Below are positions 27,714 to 37,008 of a stretch of DNA of 64,000 nucleotides, one piece after another. Position 1 is the stretch's first letter; each line of letters opens with the position of its first letter. The stretch covers positions 868,001 to 932,000 of the forward strand of contig CP121458.1 in assembly GCA_029690005.1 (NCBI GenBank), read 5' to 3'. A model generated the notes under the pieces. That model saw only the letters and a list, made by a program, of their open reading frames with translations. It made no database searches and was not told where the DNA came from. This stretch comes from Prescottella defluvii (GTDB lineage: Bacteria > Actinomycetota > Actinomycetes > Mycobacteriales > Mycobacteriaceae). Position numbers and translations under genes: made by a program.

Positions 27714-28586
27714 GTGGTCGATTCGGGTGCTCGTGTCGTTCACCGCAATCTGGATGTCGACGGCGTCCGCGTCTTCTATCGGGAGTCCCTGCCGGAGCGG
27801 GCCGACGCGCCCGTTTTGCTTCTCCTGCATGGTTTTCCGTCGGGATCGCACCAATTCCGTCGACTCATCGACGTGCTGGGTTCACGCTACCGGTTGATCG
27901 CTCCGGACTGTCCCGGCTCCGGCTACACCGAGACGCCGGATGGATTCGTCTACACGTTCGACCGACTCGCCGACGTCGTCGAAGGCTTCGTCCAGCGATT
28001 GGGTGTGGACCGGTTCACGATGTACGTCTTCGACTTCGGCGCTCCGGTCGGATTCAGGATCGCCGAGCGTCGGCCCGAGTGGATCTCGGGGCTGATCGTG
28101 CAGAACGGAAACGCCTACGCGGAGGGATTGGGCGAGGCACTCCGTCAGCTCATCGCTCTGGACCCCGAATCACCGGGCACGGCCGACACCGTCGGCAGCT
28201 TCATGACCGCGGGCGCCACGCGCGGCCAGTACGAAACCGGTGTCTCGGCCCCCGAGCAGCTCGACCCCGACAGCTGGACCCTCGATCAACATTTCCTCGA
28301 CCTGCCGGGACGCAAGGATGCGCAGGCGGCGTTGCTCTTCGACTACCACTCCAACGTCGAGCGCTACGACCGTTGGCAGACCTGGTTGCGCACGCACACG
28401 CCGCCCACCCTCATCGTCTGGGGTCGTCACGATCCGTTCTTCGGTGAACCCGGCGCGTCCGCGTACCTGGGCGATCTGCCTCACGCCGAACTCCACCTCT
28501 TCGACACCGGTCATTTCGCCCTCGAGACGCACCTGTCCCGAATCGCTCCTCTGATCGCCGACTTCCTCGATCGCGCGACGGTCTGA
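27714..28586 (+). CDS. alpha/beta hydrolase with Asp nucleophile (dehalogenase/epoxide hydrolase-like)
   Basis: About 290 residues. The HGFPSGSHQFRRL oxyanion loop and APDCPGSGYTETP precede a nucleophile elbow MYVFDFGAPVGFR in which Asp replaces Ser, as in haloalkane dehalogenases and epoxide hydrolases. The C-terminal LIVWGRHDPFFGEPGA and LFDTGHFALETH supply the acid and the His. I place the start at GTG 27714 with GAGGAG at 27702-27707; the frame is open further upstream but without a ribosome site. A TAGGCT -10 box lies at 27674-27679. The last 76 bp overlap the convergent MFS gene. Confidence 0.85.
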   Translation: MVDSGARVVHRNLDVDGVRVFYRESLPERADAPVLLLLHGFPSGSHQFRRLIDVLGSRYRLIAPDCPGSGYTETPDGFVYTFDRLADVVEGFVQRLGVDRFTMYVFDFGAPVGFRIAERRPEWISGLIVQNGNAYAEGLGEALRQLIALDPESPGTADTVGSFMTAGATRGQYETGVSAPEQLDPDSWTLDQHFLDLPGRKDAQAALLFDYHSNVERYDRWQTWLRTHTPPTLIVWGRHDPFFGEPGASAYLGDLPHAELHLFDTGHFALETHLSRIAPLIADFLDRATV

Positions 28587-29667
28587 CGGCGCCGGGTGGC
28601 AGCCGCCAGAACGGCGGCCACCACGAGAACGACTGCAGCGCATACGAATGCCGAGCGGAACCCGTCATCGAGCATCGGCGCCACGACGAGCGGTCCGAGG
28701 ATCTGGCCGAGCCCGTAGACCGCGGTCAGCGCAGCCGCTGCGCGCGGAATGCCTAGTCCGAGCGCGGAATCCATGGCCAGCAGGGTGATTCCCATGAACG
28801 TCCCGCCGAACAGGATCGCCGCGATGAGGGCGGCTGCCGGACCGTCGACCAGCGCGGGCAGCAGCGCGGAGACGGCCTGCAGCAGCAGTGCGCATGCGAG
28901 CAGCGACTCCGCCGACCAGCGGCGCAGCGCCCTCGCCCACAGCAGCGGCGACGGAATCGCAGCGAGTCCGACGACCACCCAAGCTGCGGGGCCCGTCCAC
29001 TCCGCGCCCCCGGCCGACACTGCCGCGACCAGGAACGTGCCGAGGATGATGTAGCCCAGGCCCTCGAGGAAGTAGCCGGCGCCGAGTGTCCACCACCGCG
29101 CCGACGGGGAGGTGCGCGGGCGGGATCCGTCGGCAGGTCGCGGGGAGGAGCACCCGGCGGCAGTTTCCAGGCGATCGCGGCGTAGGCGGCCGTGGTCACC
29201 GCCGCGACGACCCAGAGCACCTTCCACGACACGGCGGGGCCGAGTACCGCGACGAGCACGCCCGAAGTCGCGATACCGACGCCGACGCCGGTGAACGTCA
29301 CGCCCGCCGACGGATGTCCGACCACAGCCGTGGCGCAGTAGACGAACACCGCGGCGCTGGCGATGCCGGCCACGGCGCGCGCGACCAACCACACGCGGAC
29401 GTCCGCGACAGCGACCATCACGAGTTCGCTCGCGATGAGCGCGAGGACCGACGAACGGAACAGGGTTCGCGAGCGCGCCCCGGACGGGTGGACGGCCAGC
29501 GCGATCGCGCCGAGGAAGTACCCGAGATAGTTGGCGGTCGCGACCAGTGCGGTATCGGAGTGCGAGATCCCGGTCTGCTCCTGCATCAGGGGGAGCAGTG
29601 GGGTGTACACGAATCGGCCGACACCCATCGCGGCGGCGAGTCCGGCGGCGGCGCGCACCACCGTCAC
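28511..29667 (-). CDS. YbfB/YjiJ-type MFS transporter (frame break)
   Basis: Major facilitator with 12 predicted helices, starting at GTG 29667 with AAAGLAAAMGVGRFVYTPLLPLM, the characteristic start of the YbfB/YjiJ family. One base missing near 29107-29110 (a C4 run) splits it after helix 6; repaired it has about 385 residues. The substrate is unknown. It is divergent from a LysR gene, a frequent arrangement in which the regulator controls the transporter. Its 3' end overlaps the convergent hydrolase gene. Confidence 0.85.
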
Positions 29668-29805
29668 GCGGGCGTGCCGGGCGAGGCACCCGTTTCGGCC
29701 CGGGTCGGCAGATTCACTTCGGGATCCCCCTTCGTCGCCTCGACGCTATGTGAGACCGAAGGGCGTCCGGAAATGCCAGTTCGTCGGCATCTATGCTTGG
29801 CGCTT

Positions 29806-30663
29806 ATGAATGTCGAGCTGCGGCATCTGCGGGCATTGGTCGCGGTGATCGATGCGGGCACCTTCACCTCCGCGGCCGAGCGGCTGAACATCACGCAACC
29901 CGCGTTGACCCGAACGATCCAGCAACTCGAAGCGACGCTCGGAACCCGACTGCTCGAGCGGACGTCGCGGTCGATGACGCCGACCGAGGACGGGTGGGCG
30001 TTCGCGGAGCGCGTTCGCCACGTGCTCGGCGATCTGGATGCCGCGATCGCGTCGGCGCAGAGCAACCGGACGGTGCGGCTCGGATTCAGCTGGCTGCTCC
30101 CGGATCCGTGGGCGCACGACACGATCGCCGCGTGCGAGGAACGCTCCGGTGCGCGCGTGCTGTTGCAGCGGTGCGACGACCCGCTGGCGGCGCTGCGCGA
30201 CGGCGCCATCGATGCGGCCGTGATGCGCGGGCCGGTCCCCGACGGGGCGCTGGCGGTGCATCACCTGTTCTCGGAGCCGCGGATCGCGGCGGTCAGCGCC
30301 CGCTCACCCCTCGCGGAGCGGGACACGGTCACGTGGGACGAACTGGGCACGTACCCGTTGGTCGTCAACACCCTGACCGGGACGACGCGCGCCGATTCCT
30401 GGACGGAACCCGACCCGAGTCGAGAGATCGTGACCTGCACCAACTTCGACGAGTGGCTCGAGTTGATCGCCGCCGACAGGGGAGTGGGGGCGGTGCCGAT
30501 CGCCGCCCGACGTCGTGTGCACCACCACAACGTCCGTTTCGTCGACATCGACGACGCCGCGCCGACCGCGGTGAGCCTGGTGTACGTCGCGTCCCGCGTG
30601 ACCCCACTGGTGCGGGTCCTGCGGGACTGCGCGCTGACCGAGGCCCACCGCGTCCGTCGGTGA
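29806..30663 (+). CDS. LysR-family regulator
   Basis: A 285-residue LysR protein. The HTH is residues 1-60 (MNVELRHLRALVAVIDAGTFTSAAERLNITQPALTRTIQQLE), followed by the effector domain (VRLGFSWLLPDPWAHDTIAACEER, then LPLVVNT-like core). It starts at ATG 29806, with a TATGCT -10 box 8 nt before it. The 138-bp gap to the divergent MFS gene is the likely target region. Confidence 0.9.
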   Translation: MNVELRHLRALVAVIDAGTFTSAAERLNITQPALTRTIQQLEATLGTRLLERTSRSMTPTEDGWAFAERVRHVLGDLDAAIASAQSNRTVRLGFSWLLPDPWAHDTIAACEERSGARVLLQRCDDPLAALRDGAIDAAVMRGPVPDGALAVHHLFSEPRIAAVSARSPLAERDTVTWDELGTYPLVVNTLTGTTRADSWTEPDPSREIVTCTNFDEWLELIAADRGVGAVPIAARRRVHHHNVRFVDIDDAAPTAVSLVYVASRVTPLVRVLRDCALTEAHRVRR

Positions 30664-30674
30664 GTCAGCCGACG

Positions 30675-32306
30675 TCAGCCGACCTGTCGGGCGCCGACCG
30701 TCACCTCGGCGCCCACGGCACGCCGCAGCGCGGCCGCCAGTGCCTGTCGGTCACTGCCGTCGACCACCGCGGCAATGTGGGCGTCGGGCCGGACGACCCA
30801 CACCTCGTTCGCCTCGGCTTGGGTTGCGGCCGTGAGCAGTCCGCTGGTGTCGACGTCGGCGAGTGCGTGCAGCCGGATCGGGGCGTGCGTCGCGGCCAGG
30901 GCGATCTGCCGGACGTCGGCCGGGTCCACGGCGCTGCCGTGCAGCAGCAGCACTCCGTGCCGGGCGATCTCCCGCAGCCGTGCGCAGCTTTGGCCGCGCA
31001 CGGTCACCGGCACGTCCGGGACCAGCACGCCCGGCACCGGGGCGGGTGAGACACCCCGGTCCGGACGGCCGGCGAACGGACGCCGGACATCCGGCGTCGT
31101 CAGCGGTGAGTCGACGTACCAGAACGGTTCCGCCAGACGCCCCGAATCCACCTCGGCGCGTCTCGCGGAGTCGGTCGCCGCCGCCTCGAGCACTGCCTTG
31201 CGGCGGGCGTGCTGCTCGTCGGTCTGTGGAACGAGGAAGTCCATCGTCGCGGACGTGACGTCCAGGTTTTCCGCGGCGGCCGCGCGCCGCTCGAGGTCGT
31301 AGGTCTCGAGCAGCGACGGGTCGGCCCACCCGCGCAGCACGAACGCCAGCTTCCACGCGGCATTCTCGGCGTCACCGACACCGGAGTTCAGACCGCGCGC
31401 CCCGAACGGCGAGACGATGTGCGCGCAGTCCCCGGCCAGCAGGACCCGTCCCATCTGCATGCGGTCCGCGAGCCGAGCGTGGAAGCGGTACACCGACTTC
31501 CACACGATCCGGTACGGGGTGTCACCGATGATCTGACGGATCCGGGTGTCGAGCGCGCCGCTCTCGGCCTCGGCGTCGAGGTCGTAGTCGCCCGGCACCT
31601 GCCAGTCGATGCGGAACGTCGAGTCCGGGCACGGGTGGATGAGCACCTGACGGCCCGGGTTCCACGCGGGGTCGAAGTAGAAGCGCCGCTCGTTGGCCCA
31701 GCCCGGGATGTCGGCCTGGATGTCGCAGATGAGGAATTTGTCGTCGAACGACCGGCCGGGGAACCCGACGCCGAGCTGACGGCGCAGTTCGCTGCTACGC
31801 GAACCGGTGGCCATCACCGCGTAGTCGGCGGCCACCGTCACCGGGCCGGCGTCCGTCGCGCACTCGAGCCGGACCTCGGCCGCGTCCTGGTCGATGCGTT
31901 CGACCGGGTGGCCCCACCGCACCTCGATGAGCGGCTGCTTGGCAATGGCCTCGTCGAGCAGTTCCTCGGTGCGGGCCTGGGAGACGTTGACGAAGGGCGG
32001 GAACGGCGACTGGCCGTGGTCGACGAACTGCTGCGAGAACAGCTCGTGCTCGCGGTGGAACGTGCGCGCGGTGTCCCACGTGACGCCCTCGGACGCGATC
32101 TGTTCTCCGACGCCGATCGCGGCCCACACCTCGAGCACGTCCCGCTGCTGGCAGATGGCCTTGGATCCGATCGGATCCCGCTCGGCCCGCCCGTCGAGCA
32201 GCACGACCCGCACGCCCCACCGCGCGAGCAGCAGGGCCGTGGTCTGGCCGACCGGGCCGTTGCCGATCACGGCGACGGTGCCGGTGTGAATGTGGTTGAC
32301 GCCCAT
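30675..32306 (-). CDS. FAD-dependent aromatic monooxygenase (group A)
   Basis: A 543-residue flavoprotein hydroxylase of the PheA/MhpA type. The FAD site GNGPVGQTTALLLARWGVRVVLLDG is at the N-terminus, the DG motif is not obvious, and the second FAD motif GRVLLAGDCAHIVSPFGARGLNSGVGDAENAAWKL is complete; the thioredoxin-like C-terminal domain follows. These enzymes hydroxylate phenolic rings with NAD(P)H and O2. It starts at ATG 32306 (MGVNHIHTG). It is co-directional with the MBL-fold gene 27 bp upstream and divergent from a MarR gene, so the pair is probably an aromatic catabolic operon. The real substrate cannot be read from the sequence. Confidence 0.9.
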   Translation of the reverse strand: MGVNHIHTGTVAVIGNGPVGQTTALLLARWGVRVVLLDGRAERDPIGSKAICQQRDVLEVWAAIGVGEQIASEGVTWDTARTFHREHELFSQQFVDHGQSPFPPFVNVSQARTEELLDEAIAKQPLIEVRWGHPVERIDQDAAEVRLECATDAGPVTVAADYAVMATGSRSSELRRQLGVGFPGRSFDDKFLICDIQADIPGWANERRFYFDPAWNPGRQVLIHPCPDSTFRIDWQVPGDYDLDAEAESGALDTRIRQIIGDTPYRIVWKSVYRFHARLADRMQMGRVLLAGDCAHIVSPFGARGLNSGVGDAENAAWKLAFVLRGWADPSLLETYDLERRAAAAENLDVTSATMDFLVPQTDEQHARRKAVLEAAATDSARRAEVDSGRLAEPFWYVDSPLTTPDVRRPFAGRPDRGVSPAPVPGVLVPDVPVTVRGQSCARLREIARHGVLLLHGSAVDPADVRQIALAATHAPIRLHALADVDTSGLLTAATQAEANEVWVVRPDAHIAAVVDGSDRQALAAALRRAVGAEVTVGARQVG

Positions 32307-32333
32307 CGTGAAACCTCCTGATGCCTGCCCGAC

Positions 32334-33295
32334 TCAGCCCTGCAGCTGGGCCCAGACCTCGCGGTCGCGCTCCGCGGTCCAGATCACCGGGCGCTCGATA
32401 CCGGACAGCTCGTCCCACACGCGGGAGACGTCGAACGGCAGGCAGTGTTCGAAGATCGGCCAGTGGCCGTACTTGTCGAACAGTGCGGCGTGGGTGGCCT
32501 CGAACGCCTCCTTGAGGGTGCCGCCGCGCTGCTGGACCGCACCGACCTCGGTGAGCATCACGTTCAGGAAGTGGCGGGTCTGCTCGATCGCGGCGTCGAC
32601 CTCCTCGCGGCCGTGGCTCACGGCGCCGCGGCCACCGATCAGCGCCTCGGCGCCGAGTGCCTTGATCCCGTCGAGAGTGCCTGTGGCCCAGTCGCGGTGG
32701 AACGCGTCGCCGGTGTAGAGCGCGGCCTGCGCCTCGACGAGGTCCCCCGCGAAGAGGATCTTCTGCTTCGGCAGCCACGCGACGATGTCGCCCTCGGTGT
32801 GTCCGCGTCCGAGGTGCTCGAGCACCAGATCGCCGCGGTCCCGCCGAGGTCGATGGTCAGCTCGTCCGAGAACGTCATGGTGGGCCACGTCAGGCCCGGC
32901 ACCGAGTCGGCGCCCTTCGCGAGGCGCGGCATGCGACCGAACTCGGAGGCCCAGTCCTCCTTGCCGCGCTCGGCGATCAGCTTGCGGGTGTTGTCGTGCG
33001 CGACGATGATCTCGGCGTCGAACGCGGACGCGCCCAGGACGCGGACCGCGTGGTAGTGCGAGAGCACCAGGTAGCGCACGGGCTTGTCGGTGTGCTGACG
33101 CAGCTTCGCGAGCCAGTCCTGCGCGGCGACCGGCGTGGCGAGCGCCTCGAAGCAGACGAGGAAGTCCTCGCCCTCGATCGCGCCCAGGTTGGGGTCGCCC
33201 TCGGCAGTGAGCGCGTAGACGCCGTCTGCGAGGACCTCCAGCGTCTGCTCCTTCTCACCGAGATCGGCGGAGGAGGCGAAGGACAGTTCGGCCAT
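32334..33295 (-). CDS. MBL-fold hydrolase of an aromatic gene cluster (frame break)
   Basis: Metallo-beta-lactamase-fold protein, about 320 residues after one missing base near 32845 is restored. The first metal motif reads VLSHYHAVRVLGAS: two His are present, but the usual Asp-His of HxHxDH is replaced by Val-Arg. The other ligands look normal (GRGHTEGD, LFAGDLVEA, GAVSHGREE). It starts at ATG 33295. It is the first gene of the unit with the monooxygenase, under the divergent MarR. A changed metal site suggests one metal or a non-hydrolytic role. Confidence 0.83.
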
Positions 33296-33314
33296 GAGAG
33301 ATCACCTCAAATAG

Positions 33315-33326
33315 TCAAGGCTTTGA
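33315..33326. promoter_or_regulatory. putative MarR operator TCAA-N4-TTGA (site 1)
   Basis: TCAAGGCTTTGA lies 19 bp upstream of the MBL start, in the divergent promoter region. A related half-conserved site, GCAAGCCCTTGA, lies at 33367-33378. Confidence 0.55.
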
Positions 33327-33425
33327 TTGAATATGTGGACAAGGTAAGCGGTGTCACAGGAGATATGCAAGCCCTTGACCAAATTCGATCCGAAAATCCC
33401 CGCAGTGCGCTCTAGTCTGACCGGC

Positions 33426-33991
33426 ATGACCGACGCCGACCGCGCGAACGCTCCGAGCCAGGACGACCGCGAGAACATCGACGATCTCGACTTCTTGTCG
33501 TTCGTCGACTTCGCGGTGCGCAAGACGGTTCGCACGATGCCCGAGGTCGACCCGGTGTCGATGAAGCTCGTCCTGGAGCTGACCCGGGTCGCCAGCGCGC
33601 TGGTCTACGACCTCGAATCCACCGTGCACCGTCCGGGTGGATGGAGTTGGCCGGGCTTCCGGGTGCTGTTCATGCTGTGGCTGGCCGGCCCGAGCGAGGC
33701 CAAGCGGGTGGCGAAGCTGTCGGGAATGAGCCGTGCGGCGGTGTCTGCGCTGGTCAACACCCTCGAACGCGACGGGTACGTGACCCGTCGACGGTCGGAG
33801 GTGGACCGTCGCGCGGTCGAGTTGCGGTTGACCGACGCCGGCGTCGAGGCCATCACCGCGACGTATGCCGAGCACAACCGGCGCGAGCAGGTGTGGGCCA
33901 GTGCGCTCACCAAGCCCGAACGGACGATCCTGATCGGCCTGCTCGAGAAGCTGGCGACCGCGTCGTCGGGGAGCTCCACACCCGGGACTGA
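33426..33991 (+). CDS. MarR-family regulator
   Basis: Winged-helix MarR protein of about 189 residues. The DNA-binding core is AKRVAKLSGMSRAAVSALVNTLERDGYVTRRRSEVDRRAVELRLTDAG. It starts at ATG 33426, and a TAGTCT -10 box ends 7 nt before it (leaderless type). As given, the frame runs past the natural end to 34085. One extra G in the G4 run near 33969 gives ELHTRD and a stop at 33991, which frees the promoter region of the next operon. It is divergent from the MBL/monooxygenase operon and is its likely repressor. Confidence 0.85.
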
Positions 33992-34097
33992 CCCGACCGG
34001 CGAGTTCGTTCCCGGCCGCCATCGCAGATTTTCTGCATCGGATGGCCGGGCTCTTGCATATTGTGACTGCCCTCACCTACGGTAGGCCCACCCTGCA

Positions 34098-34117
34098 GTG
34101 ATCAAAGGATTGATCAC
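34098..34117. promoter_or_regulatory. perfect 20-bp palindrome before the DUF485 gene
   Basis: GTGATCAAAGGATTGATCAC, 8-bp arms, directly abutting ATG 34118 and containing the ribosome site AAAGGA. It includes TCAA-N4-TTGA as at 33315-33326, so the MarR protein may bind here; as RNA it could also hide the ribosome site. Confidence 0.65.
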
Positions 34118-34507
34118 ATGCCTTCCGTTCGTACCCCCGAGGTGACCATGTCGTTTGGCCTGTCGCCGGCCGATGCCGCGCGTCCAGAACCCCCGGCTTC
34201 GCCGGATCCGTTATCCGCCGATTCCGGCCTCGACGCGATTCTCGACATCGCTCGTCGCCGTCGGCGTGTCTCGCTCGTCTCCGCGGCGGTGCTCCTGATC
34301 GTCTTCATGGGCTTCATCGTCCTGACGACCTCGACCACCGTGCTCTCCGGTCGATTCGCCGGTCTCGGGCTGGCCTACTGGGCCGGCTTCGGGGTCTTCG
34401 TCGGAATCCTCGTCGTCGCGCAGTTCTACGTCCGGTGGGCGCGCCGCATGGACGCGATCATCGACGCCCACCTCGCCGAGCTCGAGCTCCCGAAAGAAGG
34501 TGAGTGA
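34118..34507 (+). CDS. DUF485 membrane protein (MctB-like)
   Basis: A 129-residue protein with two membrane helices (RVSLVSAAVLLIVFMGFIVLTT and YWAGFGVFVGILVVAQFYV) and a short charged end, the standard form of DUF485 partners of acetate/monocarboxylate symporters. It starts at ATG 34118, or possibly at ATG 34148 behind GAGGTG. Its stop lies 2 bp before the symporter start, so the two are translationally coupled, as in mctBC of Corynebacterium. Confidence 0.88.
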   Translation: MPSVRTPEVTMSFGLSPADAARPEPPASPDPLSADSGLDAILDIARRRRRVSLVSAAVLLIVFMGFIVLTTSTTVLSGRFAGLGLAYWAGFGVFVGILVVAQFYVRWARRMDAIIDAHLAELELPKEGE

Positions 34508-34509
34508 CA

Positions 34510-36018
34510 ATGGGTTTGAGTGTCATCATCGTCGTCGCCATCATCGGCGTCACGCTCGCGATCACGTACCTGGCCGCCAAGCGCAACACTTCCACCGACT
34601 CGCACTACGTGGCCGAGGGGCAGGTCGGCCCGATCGGCAACGGCCTCGCCATCTCGGGTGACTACGTCTCGGCGGCGTCGTTCCTCGGCATCACAGGCCT
34701 CATCGCGCTGTCCGGCTTCAACGGCTTCTACCTGGCGACCGCGGTTCCGCTGGCCTACCTGCTGGTGCTGCTGATCATCGCCGAGCCGCTGCGCAACCTC
34801 GGCCGCTTCACCCTCGCCGACGCCGTCGCCGCCCGGTTCGACGGACGGGGACTGCGCGCCTGCCTCGCCGTCACCACGATCGTCATCTCGGCGATGTACA
34901 TGGTGATCCAGTTCGTCGGCGCAGGTCTGCTGGTGCAGGCGCTGCTCGGCATCAAGTTCTGGGTGGCCGTCGTGGTGCTGGGCCTGCTCATGGTCGTCTA
35001 CACGATGTTCGGCGGCATGCTCGCCACCACGTGGGTGCAGGTGCTCAAGACGGGCCTGCTGCTCGGCGGCACCGCGCTGATCCTGTTCCTGGTGCTGACG
35101 AAGTACGGCCCCAGCCCGTTCCACATGGTCGACGCCGTTCCGGACGCGGTCGCGTCGTCGCACCCGCAGACCACCACCAAGACGTTCGACATCATCTCGC
35201 AGCAGCTCGCGCTCGCACTCGGCGTGATGGGTCTGCCGCACGTGATGGTTCGGTTCCTCACCGTCAAGGACGCGCGGGCCGCCCGCAAGTCCGGTGTCGT
35301 GGCGCTGTGGATCTTCAGCATCTTCTACCTGGTGCTGCCGTTCATCGGCTACGGCGCTCTCCGCGCGATCGGGAAGGACGAGATCTTGAAGGCGCACCCG
35401 CAGGGCAACCTCGCGGTGGTGCAACTGGCCCGTGAGCTCGGCGGTCCGGTTCTCGAGGCGGTCATCATCGGCATCACGCTCGCGACCATCCTCGCGGTGC
35501 TCGCGGGTGTCGCGATCGCCACCTCCGGCGCCTTCGCACACGACCTCTACACGCACGTCATCAAGAACGGAAACGCCTCGGCGGACAAGCAATTGAAGGT
35601 CGCGCGGATCTCGCTGCTCGGCATCGCGATCGTCGCGATGTTCCTCGCGCTCGGCGCCAAGGGCTTCAATCTCGGCTTCCTCGCCAACGTCGCGTTCGCC
35701 GTCGCGGCGAGCACCAGCCTGCCGGTGCTGCTGCTGAGCATCTACTGGAAGGGCTTCAACCGGGTCGGCGCCACGTGGGCGCTGGTCGGTGGCCTGATCG
35801 TCAGCCTCGGCCTGGTGGCGATCAGCCCGAACATCCTCGGCCCCACCGGACTCGTGCACGGGATCGATCCGATCTTCCCGCTCACCATCCCGGCCCTGGT
35901 GTCGGTGCCCGCCGGCTTCCTGTTCGCCTACATCGGTTCGCTCGTGGGCCGCGGCCGTCCCGACGCCGCCGGCACGGACTTCGCGGAGATCGAACGACGG
36001 GCGCTCATCGGCCGCTGA
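34510..36018 (+). CDS. sodium:monocarboxylate symporter (MctC/ActP-like)
   Basis: A 502-residue member of the solute:sodium symporter family with 13 predicted helices. The signature GDYVSAASFLGITGLIALSGFNG near residue 55 matches ActP/MctC, which import acetate, propionate or pyruvate. ATG 34510 follows AAAGGTGA. The DUF485 gene precedes it and a strong terminator follows. The palindrome before the operon shares half-sites with the region controlled by the MarR protein, hinting that uptake is tied to the aromatic pathway next door. Confidence 0.92.
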   Translation: MGLSVIIVVAIIGVTLAITYLAAKRNTSTDSHYVAEGQVGPIGNGLAISGDYVSAASFLGITGLIALSGFNGFYLATAVPLAYLLVLLIIAEPLRNLGRFTLADAVAARFDGRGLRACLAVTTIVISAMYMVIQFVGAGLLVQALLGIKFWVAVVVLGLLMVVYTMFGGMLATTWVQVLKTGLLLGGTALILFLVLTKYGPSPFHMVDAVPDAVASSHPQTTTKTFDIISQQLALALGVMGLPHVMVRFLTVKDARAARKSGVVALWIFSIFYLVLPFIGYGALRAIGKDEILKAHPQGNLAVVQLARELGGPVLEAVIIGITLATILAVLAGVAIATSGAFAHDLYTHVIKNGNASADKQLKVARISLLGIAIVAMFLALGAKGFNLGFLANVAFAVAASTSLPVLLLSIYWKGFNRVGATWALVGGLIVSLGLVAISPNILGPTGLVHGIDPIFPLTIPALVSVPAGFLFAYIGSLVGRGRPDAAGTDFAEIERRALIGR

Positions 36019-36042
36019 CGCCCGGGCGCTCGATCCACATCA

Positions 36043-36081
36043 CGCGGACGCTCGACGGGGACATCCCGCCGAGCGTCCGCG
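36043..36081. terminator. 12-bp stem-loop with T tail
   Basis: CGCGGACGCTCG (36043-36054) pairs perfectly with 36070-36081 and is followed by TTTT. It closes the symporter operon and faces the convergent DapA-like gene. Confidence 0.88.
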
Positions 36082-36101
36082 TTTTCGTCCGTCGCGCAGC
36101 C

Positions 36102-36980
36102 TCAGGCAGTGTGCAGAAGCCGGGACAGCGCCGCACGGCCGTCGTCGTCGAGCGGTAGCAGCGGCCCGCGTGGGTAGCCGACGCCGCGCCCCAGCAGATC
36201 CAGTCCGGCCTTGACCGTCGTGGGGAGTCCGCCGGCGACGATGAACTCGAGCAGCGGCGCCAGGTCGTCGTAGATCCGCTCGGCCTCGTCGAGCCGTCCC
36301 GACCGGACCGCCGTCAACAGGTCGATACATGCCTGTGGCCTCAGACACGGTGCGGCGGTGCACCATCCGGACGCTCCGGCCTGGAGCGCCTTCAGCACCA
36401 ATGGATTGCTGCCGTTGAAGAATGGCAGCTCGCCGCCGCTCAGCTCGGTGAGGCGGTGCATGCGGGTGATGTCGCCCGTCGACTCCTTCACCATCGTGAC
36501 GTTCTCGATGATGCGGAACATCTCGAAGAGCAGCTCGGGCGACATGTCGATCCCGCTCGTGGCGGGGTTGTTGTACACCATGACGGGGATGCCGATCGAG
36601 CCGGCGACCGCCGCGTAGTGCGTGGCGATCTCGCGCTCGGACAGCTTCCAGTACGAGACGGGCAGGACCATCACCGAGTCGGCGCCGGCCCGCTCGGCGT
36701 AGCGGGCGCGGCGAATCGTGTTGGCGGTCGTCAGATCCGACGCTCCGACGACGACGGGGATACGGCCATCGACTGCGGCGATGGTCGTATCGACCACCGT
36801 GTTCCACTCGCGCTCTTCGAGATACGCGGACTCGCCCGTACTGCCGAGAGGTGCGATCGCGTGAACGCCGCTCCCGACGAGACTGTCGACCAGCGCGTGG
36901 AGACGCGTCGTGTCGACGGTGTCGGACTGCGTGAAGGGGGTGACTGGGTAGGCGACGATGCCGTCGATGCTGCGGGTCAT
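36102..36980 (-). CDS. DapA-family aldolase/lyase
   Basis: A 292-residue (beta/alpha)8 class I aldolase of the dihydrodipicolinate synthase/N-acetylneuraminate lyase family. The Schiff-base Lys is in VTMVKESTGD, the catalytic Tyr in VMVYNNPATSG, and the substrate loop is PLGSTGESAYL. A housekeeping DapA role is unlikely because the gene follows a class II aldolase gene (28 bp) under an XRE-cupin regulator, a catabolic setting. It starts at ATG 36980 with GGAGGT upstream. The substrate is probably a keto or hydroxy acid. Confidence 0.9.
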   Translation of the reverse strand: MTRSIDGIVAYPVTPFTQSDTVDTTRLHALVDSLVGSGVHAIAPLGSTGESAYLEEREWNTVVDTTIAAVDGRIPVVVGASDLTTANTIRRARYAERAGADSVMVLPVSYWKLSEREIATHYAAVAGSIGIPVMVYNNPATSGIDMSPELLFEMFRIIENVTMVKESTGDITRMHRLTELSGGELPFFNGSNPLVLKALQAGASGWCTAAPCLRPQACIDLLTAVRSGRLDEAERIYDDLAPLLEFIVAGGLPTTVKAGLDLLGRGVGYPRGPLLPLDDDGRAALSRLLHTA

Positions 36981-37008
36981 GCGGGGGTACCTCCGGGGTG
37001 GTGGGGGG

